64,000 nt of DNA, taken from assembly GCA_904374485.1 (NCBI GenBank), contig CAJFFX010000003.1, positions 1 to 64,000 on the forward strand, read 5' to 3'. This document shows positions 1 through 8,144 of this stretch, one piece after another. Position 1 is the first letter of the stretch, and each line of letters begins with the position of its first letter. The notes beneath the pieces are model-generated. The model was not told the DNA's origin. It did not search any database and saw only the letters and a program-made list of their open reading frames with translations. Position numbers and translations under genes: made by a program. This stretch comes from Candidatus Pseudoscillospira falkowii. Lineage in GTDB: Bacteria > Bacillota > Clostridia > Oscillospirales > Oscillospiraceae.

Positions 1-1398
1 CTCGCCGGCCGCGGCGTCCGCTTCCAAACGGAGCTCGACCTGGCAGGCGACATCTGGGAAGACCGCCCGTCCCTGTCCGCCGCGCCGGTCTGGGCGCTGG
101 AGGAAACCTACAGCGGCCGCGCCCGCGCCGAAAAGCTGGCCGCTGTCCGCGCGCGCATGGCGGCGGAGCATACGGACCTGCTCCTGCTCTCCTCCCTGGA
201 CGACATCGCCTGGCTCCTCAATTTCCGCGGCGGCGACGTGGCCTGCTGCCCGGTGGCCCTGAGCTATCTGGCCCTTTCGGCGGAGGAAGCACATCTGTTC
301 ATTAACGAGCGCATCGTGGACGACGCGCTCCGCGCCGATCTGGCATCCGACGGCGTGGACCTGCGGCCCTACGACGGCATATACGCCTTTGCCGCCGCCC
401 AGCACGAAAAGCGCATCTGGCTGGACGAGGACAAGACCAACTGCGCCCTCTATCTCGCCGCCGCGGCGCACAGCGAGATCCACGCCGCCGAAAACCCCAC
501 CGCGCTGCTCAAAGCCGTCAAAAATGCGGCGGAGGTGCGCAACGAACGCATCGCCCACCTGTACGACGGCGTCGCCCTGACGCGCTTCCGCTTCTGGCTC
601 AAGGACCATGTGGGCCGGGAGGAAGTCACCGAGCGCTCCGCCACCGCCGTGCTCGAGGAACTGCGCGCTCAGCAGCCCCATTACCGCGGCCCCAGCTTCG
701 CGCCCATCCTGGCCTACGGCCCCCACGGCGCCATCGTCCATTACTCCGCCACGGAGGAGAGCGACATTCCCCTGAAGCCGGAGGGCTTTCTGCTGTGCGA
801 CACCGGCGGGCACTATCTTGAAGGCACCACCGACGTCACCCGCACTTTCGCCCTGGGGCCCCTTACGGAGGAAATGCGCCGCCATTACACCCTGGTGCTG
901 CGCAGCCACCTGGCCCTGCTGAACGCCGTATTTCCCGCCGGCTGCCGGGGCAGCGCCCTGGATATGATCGCCCGCCAGCCCCTGTGGCAGGAGGGCCTCG
1001 ATTACAACCACGGCACCGGCCACGGCGTGGGCTATCTGCTCAGCGTCCACGAGGGCCCCAACTCCTTCCGCTTCCGCTCTGCCGGCCAGGACGCCGTGCT
1101 GGAGCCGGGCATGATCACCTCCGACGAGCCGGGCCTCTACTTTGCCGGGCAGTACGGCATCCGCCTGGAAAACCTCACGGTGTGCGAGGAGCGCTTTGAA
1201 AATGAATACGGCCGCTTCCTGGGCTTTGCGCCGCTGACGCTGGCGCCCTTTGAGCGCGCGGCCATCGAGCCCGCGCTGATGAGCGCCCGGGAGATCGCGT
1301 GGCTGAACGACTATCACCGCGCCGTATACGCGGCCCTGGCTCCCCAGCTGGAGCCCGCCGAGCGGCAGCGGCTGCAGGAGGCCACCGCGCCGCTGTGA
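1..1398 (+). CDS. Xaa-Pro aminopeptidase-like M24 family peptidase, 5' truncated by window edge
   Basis: Frame 1 is open from base 1; the protein carries M24 motifs (GTGHGVGYLLSVHEGP, CDTGGHYLEGTTDVTRTF, DEPGLYFAGQYGIRLENL). Confidence 0.9.
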   Translation, partial: LAGRGVRFQTELDLAGDIWEDRPSLSAAPVWALEETYSGRARAEKLAAVRARMAAEHTDLLLLSSLDDIAWLLNFRGGDVACCPVALSYLALSAEEAHLFINERIVDDALRADLASDGVDLRPYDGIYAFAAAQHEKRIWLDEDKTNCALYLAAAAHSEIHAAENPTALLKAVKNAAEVRNERIAHLYDGVALTRFRFWLKDHVGREEVTERSATAVLEELRAQQPHYRGPSFAPILAYGPHGAIVHYSATEESDIPLKPEGFLLCDTGGHYLEGTTDVTRTFALGPLTEEMRRHYTLVLRSHLALLNAVFPAGCRGSALDMIARQPLWQEGLDYNHGTGHGVGYLLSVHEGPNSFRFRSAGQDAVLEPGMITSDEPGLYFAGQYGIRLENLTVCEERFENEYGRFLGFAPLTLAPFERAAIEPALMSAREIAWLNDYHRAVYAALAPQLEPAERQRLQEATAPL

Positions 1399-1506
1399 GG
1401 ACCGTTTTTTAACTTTTTGTGAATTTCCGCGCCGGTGCATTGTCCTTTCCCCGGCGGTTCTGCTATACTGGCAGGGATCCTATTTTTTACTGGAAGTGTA
1501 TTTACC

Positions 1507-3087
1507 ATGCAGCATCGTTTCAAGCAATGCCTCTCTCTGCTCCTGGCCGCCGCCACCGCCGCGTCGCTGTGCCTGAGCGCCTTCGCCGCGGGGCTGGACT
1601 CCTTCGCGCCGTGCAATACCTACCGCGGCCAGTTCACCGACATCGGCGGCTGGTACGAGCCCTATGTCATCCGGGGCTACGAGCTAGGGCTGATCGACGG
1701 CACCGGCGCCGACACCTTCTCCCCCGACAGCAACATGACCATCGCCGAGGCGGTCAAGCTGGCAGCCTGCCTGCACAGCACCTATACCACCGGCAGCGCC
1801 GACTTCCCCGCCGTTCAGGGCCAGCCCTGGTGGCAGGTCTATGCCGATTACTGCCTGGAGGAAGGCATCCTCTCCGAGCCCTTCGCCGATTACGGCAATG
1901 CCATCACCCGCGCCCAGTTCGCCGTGCTCTTTGCCGCGGCCCTGCCGGAAGCGGCGCTGACGGAGATGAACGACATTCCCGACGGCACCATTCCCGACGT
2001 GCGCCTGTCCGACAGCTATGGCAGCGCCGTCTACCTGCTCTACCGCGCCGGCATCCTCACCGGCTCCGACAGCGCGGGCACCTTCCGCCCCAACACGAAC
2101 ATCCGCCGCAGCGAAGCCGCCGCGATCCTGGTGCGCATGGTGGACGTGACGGAGCGCAGATCCCTCTCCCTGTCCGGAAACGGCAGCCAGAGCGCTCTGA
2201 CCGCCGCCCAGATCTACGCCAAGTGCGCCCCCTCCGTGTTCTCCCTGACGACCTACGACGCCGAGGGCGAGCCCCTGTTCTCCGGCAGCGGCGTTTTCCT
2301 GCGCGAAAACGGCGAAGCCGTGACCAACTGGCACGTGCTGGAGGGCGCGGCCAGCGCCAAGGCCACCGCTTATGACGGCACGGAATACGAAGTCTCCGGC
2401 GTTTACGATTACGATGCCGAAAACGACCTGGCCCGCATCCAGGTCCGCGGCAGCGGCTTTACCCCCGCAGCCGTCAACGCCTCCGGCGTGCTCCAGACCG
2501 GCGCCACGGTCTATGCCATCGGCAATCCCCGGGGACTGGACGGCAGCCTGTCCTCCGGCCTGATCTCCAGCGCCCACCGGGTGCTCAACGGCGCGGAGTT
2601 CATCCAGGTCACCGTGCCCATTTCCAACGGCAGCAGCGGCGGCGCCCTGCTCAACGACCGGGGCGAACTGATCGGCGTCACCTCCGCCTCCGTCAGCGAC
2701 GGGCAGAACCTGAACCTGGCGGTGCCCATCGAAAAGCTCTCGGCCCTGGACCGCACCGACTGCCGCAGCGTCTCGGCGACGGTGCAGGCCTTTATGCGGG
2801 AGCTGGCCGACGGCTTTGCGCTGTCCAAAACCAGCGTGACCCTGGGCCCCGGCGACGACGCTGTCGTCACCTGCAGCGTGCCCAACGTGCCCACCGGCTA
2901 CTCCGTGTCCTACGAAACGTCCACCCGGAGCATCGTTCAATGCTCCTGGGGCAAATGGACCGCGGAGGACACCGTGGATCTGACCATCACCGGCCAGAAC
3001 CTGGGCGACGTGACCGTCACCATCAGTCTCCACGACCGGACCGACGCCGTCCTCGCCACCCGCACCATCCAGGTCCGGGTGCGCTGA
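1507..3087 (+). CDS. Secreted S-layer-homology (SLH) domain protein fused to trypsin-like serine protease domain
   Basis: Signal peptide MQHRFKQCLSLLLAAATAASLCLSAFAA; SLH repeats (YEPYVIRGYELGLIDGTGADTFSPDSNMT); protease motifs NWHVLEG and SNGSSGGALLNDRGELIGV. Confidence 0.85.
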   Translation: MQHRFKQCLSLLLAAATAASLCLSAFAAGLDSFAPCNTYRGQFTDIGGWYEPYVIRGYELGLIDGTGADTFSPDSNMTIAEAVKLAACLHSTYTTGSADFPAVQGQPWWQVYADYCLEEGILSEPFADYGNAITRAQFAVLFAAALPEAALTEMNDIPDGTIPDVRLSDSYGSAVYLLYRAGILTGSDSAGTFRPNTNIRRSEAAAILVRMVDVTERRSLSLSGNGSQSALTAAQIYAKCAPSVFSLTTYDAEGEPLFSGSGVFLRENGEAVTNWHVLEGAASAKATAYDGTEYEVSGVYDYDAENDLARIQVRGSGFTPAAVNASGVLQTGATVYAIGNPRGLDGSLSSGLISSAHRVLNGAEFIQVTVPISNGSSGGALLNDRGELIGVTSASVSDGQNLNLAVPIEKLSALDRTDCRSVSATVQAFMRELADGFALSKTSVTLGPGDDAVVTCSVPNVPTGYSVSYETSTRSIVQCSWGKWTAEDTVDLTITGQNLGDVTVTISLHDRTDAVLATRTIQVRVR

Positions 3088-3107
3088 GATTCCCCGCCAT
3101 AAAAAAT

Positions 3108-3137
3108 CGCCCGCCCTGCGAAAGTGCAGGGCGGGCG
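3108..3137. terminator. Bidirectional intrinsic terminator between convergent genes
   Basis: CGCCCGCCCTGC-GAAAGT-GCAGGGCGGGCG with A-rich left and T-rich right flanks. Confidence 0.8.
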
Positions 3138-3149
3138 TTCTTCTTTTCT

Positions 3150-3941
3150 TCAGTTGCCGCACTCGATGGAGATCTGGTTGAAGGTGGCGAGCAGATCGTC
3201 GATCTTGTAATTCGCCTTGCCGTCCGGGCCGGAGTCGATGACGCACCGGCCCTTGTCCATCATCAGAAGGCGGGTGCCGTATTCCACCGCGAAGCGGAGG
3301 TTGTGGGTCACCATGATGGCTGAGAGCTTCTTCTCCCGGATGATGCGGTCGGTCAGCTCCATGACGTTTTCGCTGCTCTTGGGGTCCAGGGCGGCGGTGT
3401 GCTCGTCGAGCACCAAAAGCTCGATGGGCGTCATGGTGGAGATCAGCAGGGCCAGGGCCTGGCGCTGGCCGCCGGACAGCACGCCCACGGGCAGCTCGAT
3501 CTTATCCTCCAGCCCCAGGTGCAGCAGTTCCAGCTGGGATTTATAGTAGTCCAGCCGCCGGCGGTTCACGCCGCTGGTGAAGCCAAAGGACTTGCCTTTG
3601 TTGTCGGCCAGGGACATGTTCTCCAGGATCGTCATGGACGGGCAGGTGCCCTTGGCCGGGTCCTGGAACACGCGACCAAGAAAGGCGGCGCGCTTATACT
3701 CCGCCATTTTCGTGATGTCCCTGCCGTGGAGCAGGATCTGCCCGCCGTCGGGCAGCAGAGAGCCGCACAGCAGGTTCAGCATGGTGGTCTTTCCGCTGCC
3801 GTTGGAGCCCACCACGGAGATGAACTCCCCTTCGTGGATCTGCAGGGAAAAATCGTGAAAAACCTCCATCTCGCTGACAGTGCCCGCGTTGAACACTTTG
3901 CGGATGTGACTCAGCTCCGCCAATACCGTCTGTTCAGCCAT
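3150..3941 (-). CDS. ABC transporter ATP-binding protein (TrpZ-like)
   Basis: Walker A GSNGSGKTT, signature LSGGQRQALALL, Walker B LLVLDEHTAALDP; adjacent to matching permease and binding protein. Confidence 0.9.
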   Translation of the reverse strand: MAEQTVLAELSHIRKVFNAGTVSEMEVFHDFSLQIHEGEFISVVGSNGSGKTTMLNLLCGSLLPDGGQILLHGRDITKMAEYKRAAFLGRVFQDPAKGTCPSMTILENMSLADNKGKSFGFTSGVNRRRLDYYKSQLELLHLGLEDKIELPVGVLSGGQRQALALLISTMTPIELLVLDEHTAALDPKSSENVMELTDRIIREKKLSAIMVTHNLRFAVEYGTRLLMMDKGRCVIDSGPDGKANYKIDDLLATFNQISIECGN

Positions 3942-4854
3942 GGACGGCGCCCCCCTTCTTCTTTCCGATGCGGTCTGTCAGCAGCGCCGCCACGAACAGG
4001 ATCGCCATGGTCAGCTTCAGGAACGTGGAGGGCAGCCACAGCATGGCCACCAGCAGTACCGCTTTATAAAGGATCGTGCCCAGCAGCACCGCCGTTGTGG
4101 ACTGCAGGCGCTTGATGCGGCCGAAGACGCTGGTGCCGATGATCACGGCGGCCAGGGCCTGGACCACCATGCCCGTGCCGATGGAGACAGAGGCGCTTTC
4201 GGCTTGCTGGGCCAGGATGGAGCCGGACAGGGCCGTGCAGCCGTTGCCGATGGCGAGGCCCAGGATCTTCATGCTGCCCTGGTCGCGGCCAAGGGAAGTG
4301 ACAAAGTGCTGGTTGTCGCCGGTGGCGCGCAGGAGCATGCCGCTCTTGGTGCGCAAAAACCAATCCATCAGCAGCTTCACGGCCACCGCCAGGATGGCCG
4401 CCAGGAGCACCACGCGGTAGCGGTACAGCCCTTCGGGCAGCAGGGACATGGGGAAGGACGTGAAGATGGTGGGCTGATTATAAAACTGCAGCAGGGAGTT
4501 GCCCGAGAGCGGGTTTGGCATATGGGCGCCCAAAATGATCAAATTGATGGACCAGCAGCCCGTCATCACAATGATGCCCGACAGCAGGTCCGTCACCCGC
4601 AGCTTCACATGGAGCAGCCCTGTGACGCAGCCTGCCAGCACGCCGGCGATGAACGAGGCGATGCACGCCAGCCACGGATTGATGCCGCCCACGATCAGCG
4701 CCGCCGTCACGGCGCAGCCCAGGGGAAACGTTCCGTCCACCGAAAGGTCCGGGAAATCCAGGATCTTATAGGTGATGTACACACCCATGGCGACGACGCC
4801 ATAGATAAATCCTTCCTCCAGCACGTTCTGGAGCAGTGACAAAATAACATCCAT
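3934..4854 (-). CDS. ABC transporter permease (TrpY-like)
   Basis: Multi-TM permease; 8-bp overlap with the ATPase gene. Confidence 0.85.
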   Translation of the reverse strand: MDVILSLLQNVLEEGFIYGVVAMGVYITYKILDFPDLSVDGTFPLGCAVTAALIVGGINPWLACIASFIAGVLAGCVTGLLHVKLRVTDLLSGIIVMTGCWSINLIILGAHMPNPLSGNSLLQFYNQPTIFTSFPMSLLPEGLYRYRVVLLAAILAVAVKLLMDWFLRTKSGMLLRATGDNQHFVTSLGRDQGSMKILGLAIGNGCTALSGSILAQQAESASVSIGTGMVVQALAAVIIGTSVFGRIKRLQSTTAVLLGTILYKAVLLVAMLWLPSTFLKLTMAILFVAALLTDRIGKKKGGAVHG

Positions 4855-4965
4855 TCGCTTGAAACCTCCTGCCGGCGTCTTCCTTCAGAAAAGGGGGGCG
4901 CCGGGAAACCGCAGTTCCCCGGCATGTGCCTGTTCCCGCGGGCCGCCGGCCCGTTTTTTCTTATG

Positions 4966-6009
4966 TTACGCTTCCGCGTCCAGATCCACCGCGCTGCTGT
5001 AGTCCGCCGGCAGGGTGATGCCGAACTTGGCCATGTTGGCCGTGGAGTACACCGGGGAGGACTCCGCCACCACGGACACGGGCAGGGACATGATATCCGC
5101 CTCGCCGGAGAGGACGGAAGCCGCCATGCGGCCCGTCTCCGCGCCCAGGGCCACATAGTCCAGGGATTCGGAGGCCACGCAGCCGTTGCGCACCTGCTCC
5201 TCCTCGGAGCCGAAGACCGGGATGTTCGCCGCGTCGGTGGCGTGCAGCAGGGTGGAGAGGTTGTTGACCACGTTGTTGTCGGTGAAATTGTTGACGCAGT
5301 CCACGCCCTTGGCCACCAGGGCCGCGGCGCCGGAGGCGACTTCGGATTCATTGGTGATACCCACGGCCTCGATGGTGAAGCCGTAGTCTGGCGCCAGCTC
5401 CTGGAAGGTCTGCAGGTGCGCCACGGAGTTGGGCTCGCTGGTGGTGTAGAGGATGCCGATGGTCTCGGCCTCCGGGAGCATGGCGCGGATCATCTGCATC
5501 TGGCCCTCCAGGTTCAGGGAGTCCTTGGTGCCGGACGCGCCGGTCTGGGGATCGTTCAGGTCCTTGGCAAGGCCCGCGCCGACGGGGTCGGACACGGCGG
5601 AGTAGATCACGGGCACGCCCTCGTCCTTGGCCGCGGCGTAAGCGCTCATGGCGGCGGGGGTGGCGATGGCGATGATCATGTCGCAGCCGGAGGAGACCAT
5701 GGTCTTGGCCATCATGTCGGCGTCGGACGTATTGCCGTTGGCGTTCTGGAATTCGATGGTGATGTTTTCGCCCTCCACATAGCCGGCTTCCGCCAGGCCC
5801 TGGATGACGCCTTCGTGGCAGTTGTCGAGAGAGGGATGCTGGGCGTACTGCAGGATGCCGATCTTCACGGTATCGCCGCCGGCTTCGCCGGAGGAACCGC
5901 CGTCGGTATTTCCGTTTCCGCAGGCAGCCAGGGAAACGCTCATCGCGCCGGCGCAGGCCAGGGCCAGCAATTTCTTCATCGTGTTCTTTTTCATGGTGTT
6001 TTTCTCCTT
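4966..6009 (-). CDS. ABC transporter substrate-binding lipoprotein (TrpX-like, COG2984 type); start approximate
   Basis: Lipoprotein signal MKKLLALACAGAMSVSLAACGNG; ORF track extends to 6159 but the signal peptide suggests an internal start; follows a Trp T-box. Confidence 0.85.
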   Translation of the reverse strand, partial: KEKNTMKKNTMKKLLALACAGAMSVSLAACGNGNTDGGSSGEAGGDTVKIGILQYAQHPSLDNCHEGVIQGLAEAGYVEGENITIEFQNANGNTSDADMMAKTMVSSGCDMIIAIATPAAMSAYAAAKDEGVPVIYSAVSDPVGAGLAKDLNDPQTGASGTKDSLNLEGQMQMIRAMLPEAETIGILYTTSEPNSVAHLQTFQELAPDYGFTIEAVGITNESEVASGAAALVAKGVDCVNNFTDNNVVNNLSTLLHATDAANIPVFGSEEEQVRNGCVASESLDYVALGAETGRMAASVLSGEADIMSLPVSVVAESSPVYSTANMAKFGITLPADYSSAVDLDAEA

Positions 6010-6069
6010 TTTCATAAATTTGGATGGCAGATGGAGAAAGGCTTGCTGCCGGCAAACTTTCGGAAAAGA

Positions 6070-6358
6070 AAAACAGCCCTCGTCCCTTCCCTGGGACAAA
6101 AGCTGCCTTGCTTCTGCGATACCACCCAAATTGGCGCCTGGGGCGCCCGCTCGCTGCACATACCATCATATGTGTCCCGGTGGGTAACGGGTGGGAATCC
6201 CGTCGGCATCTACTGGGGGCGCCGCCCCGTTCAAGCCGCCCTCGAAAGTCCATTCGGCAGATCCCGCCGGCCCCGCTTCCACCGCCCGGGGCTCGCTTTG
6301 CATTGGGTGCTTCTGCTTACTTCTCTTTCTCATCGGTTTGTGCTGTTCCTTTGTGTGC
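6070..6358 (-). ncRNA. T-box riboswitch, tryptophan specifier (UGG)
   Basis: Minus strand reads T-box TTTGGGTGGTATCGCAGAAG, terminator CAGCTTTTGTCCC-AGGGAA-GGGACGAGGGCTG-TTTTTC, stem-I GGTGGAAG and specifier context GAA-TGG-ACTTTCGAG (TGG at 6252..6250). Confidence 0.9.
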
Positions 6359-6361
6359 TTT

Positions 6362-6390
6362 AGTATACTAAACCACTTGGGGTTTGTCAA
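6362..6390 (-). promoter_or_regulatory. Sigma-A promoter for the T-box/trpXYZ-like transcript
   Basis: Minus strand TTGACA-N17-TATACT immediately upstream of the T-box leader. Confidence 0.8.
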
Positions 6391-6514
6391 GAGGGATTTT
6401 CAAAAAATTTTTGCAGCGGGACATCGCCCGCTGCTCCGGGGCCGCCGGCGGCCGTGCTCCCCTTGCAAGTTTTCGCAAATTGTGCTATAAAACATTCAAC
6501 TGGATGCGTTCATT

Positions 6515-7453
6515 TTGGGGGGATCGGCGGTGGACCTGAATTTACTGAAAGAGTTTACCCTGTTGGCCCGTTATCTGAATTACAGCCGGGCGGCCCGGGA
6601 ACTGAATCTGACCCAGCCCACCCTCAGCCGGCACATCGTGCAGCTGGAGGAGGAGCTGGGCGTGCAGCTGTTTCTCCGGGACCGCCAGTCGGTGGCGCTG
6701 ACGGAGGCGGGGCGGCTGTTTCTGCCGGAGGCGGAGGCCGTCACGGCCCGCTACGACGCCGCCCGCCGGCGGCTCCAGGAATATCAGGACGGCATGCCGG
6801 GCCACCTGACCCTGGGCTACCGCTGGGTCTACGGCGAAGGGCCCTGGCCCGGTCTGCTCCGGCGGTTTCAGGAGGCCTATCCCAGCGTTTCCATCCGCCT
6901 GGTGGCTTTCCAGAGCGGCGCGTCCCCCCTGGACGCCGTGACCGACGGGATGCTGGACGTGGCCGTGACCCTGTGTACCGGCGGCGCCCTCCCCTCGGAA
7001 CTGCAGGGCGTGACCCTCTGCCCGGTGCCCCTGCTGGCAGTCATGGGAAAGCGCCATCCCCTGGCCGGCCACAGCACCGTGACGCCGGCAGAGCTGGCCC
7101 GGGAGCGGCTGCTGGTGCCCCAGACCCGTTCCACCGGATTCCCGGCGCTGATGAACATGCTGTTCCGCTCCCAGCGGCTCAGCCCCGCCATCACCTACAC
7201 CCGCTCCCGGCTGGAGGAGGACCTGCTGCGCGTCCAGCTGGAGGACCTGGTGGTCCTGGTGCCCCGGTGCTACTATCCGGACACGCCCCAGCCCGATCTC
7301 CGGGCCGTTCAGGTGTCCGGCACCACGGGGCTGTTCCGCCTCACCGCCCTGGCCCGGGCGGATTCCACCAACACCGCCGCCCGCCTTTTCCTGCGCCTGT
7401 GCCGCGCGGAGATCAAGCGGCGGTATATGGACGATCTGTCCGCCCCTGAATAA
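6515..7453 (+). CDS. LysR family transcriptional regulator
   Basis: N-terminal HTH LKEFTLLARYLNYSRAARELNLTQPTLSRHIVQLEEELGVQLF; a GTG start about 5 codons downstream is also possible. Confidence 0.9.
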   Translation: MGGSAVDLNLLKEFTLLARYLNYSRAARELNLTQPTLSRHIVQLEEELGVQLFLRDRQSVALTEAGRLFLPEAEAVTARYDAARRRLQEYQDGMPGHLTLGYRWVYGEGPWPGLLRRFQEAYPSVSIRLVAFQSGASPLDAVTDGMLDVAVTLCTGGALPSELQGVTLCPVPLLAVMGKRHPLAGHSTVTPAELARERLLVPQTRSTGFPALMNMLFRSQRLSPAITYTRSRLEEDLLRVQLEDLVVLVPRCYYPDTPQPDLRAVQVSGTTGLFRLTALARADSTNTAARLFLRLCRAEIKRRYMDDLSAPE

Positions 7454-7460
7454 TGCCCAA

Positions 7461-7487
7461 ACCCGCCCGGGAAGCGCCCGGGCGGGT
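7461..7487 (+). terminator. Intrinsic terminator
   Basis: ACCCGCCCGGG-AAGCG-CCCGGGCGGGT followed by TATTTATTTT. Confidence 0.8.
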
Positions 7488-7500
7488 TATTTATTTTCTG

Positions 7501-7548
7501 TATCACAGCCGCAAAATGCGAATTTCCATTTTGCACCAACCTGTGATA
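7501..7548. promoter_or_regulatory. Nested inverted repeats upstream of the hydrogenase operon (candidate operator)
   Basis: TATCACAG-cc-GCAAAATG-cgaatttc-CATTTTGC-accaac-CTGTGATA; overlaps a possible TTGCAC-N17-TTATTA promoter. Confidence 0.55.
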
Positions 7549-7610
7549 GCCTTTTATTAAGCTCCCCGCTTGTTTGCCGGGGGCCGAAATCAGAAAAGAG
7601 GTGTTGCGGT

Positions 7611-8144
7611 ATGTCTCAAAAGGCAACGGAAAGCCAGTGCGCCTGCTGCTGCGGCGCAGAGAGCGAGGAAGCCCTGCAGGAACGCATCCGCCAGCTGGCC
7701 CGGGAATACCGGGGCCGGGAGGGATCCCTGATCCAGGTGCTGCATATGGCGCAGACCATTTACGGCTACCTCCCCCTGGCGGTGCAGAAGATCGTGGCCG
7801 ACGAACTGGAGGTCCCCCTTTCCCAGGTGTCCGGCGTGGTGACGTTCTACTCCTTCTTCTCCACCCAGCCCAGAGGAAAGCACACCATCCGGGTGTGCCT
7901 CGGCACTGCCTGCTATGTGCGGGGCGGCAAGAAGATCGTCGAGCGGCTGCAGGAGCTGCTAAAGGTGGGCGTGGGAGACACCACCGCCGACCGGCAGTTC
8001 ACTCTGGAGGTGGCCCGGTGCATCGGCGCCTGCGGCCTGGCCCCCGCCATGTCCATCGACGACACGGTGTATAAACAGGTCAAGCCCGAACGGCTGGAGG
8101 CCATTCTGGCCCAATATGAAGAGAATGGAGGGGAGAATCCGTGA
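7611..8144 (+). CDS. NuoE/HydC-like NADH dehydrogenase 24-kDa [2Fe-2S] subunit
   Basis: Thioredoxin-like ferredoxin motifs CLGTACYVRGG and CIGACGLAPAM; followed by HydB and HydA. Confidence 0.92.
   Translation: MSQKATESQCACCCGAESEEALQERIRQLAREYRGREGSLIQVLHMAQTIYGYLPLAVQKIVADELEVPLSQVSGVVTFYSFFSTQPRGKHTIRVCLGTACYVRGGKKIVERLQELLKVGVGDTTADRQFTLEVARCIGACGLAPAMSIDDTVYKQVKPERLEAILAQYEENGGENP

Noticed and set aside
4889-4965. Hairpins between the binding protein and permease genes as operon-ending terminator
   Set aside because: The T-rich run follows the hairpin only on the plus strand; on the coding (minus) strand there is no U-tract, so it is more likely an attenuation or stability element.
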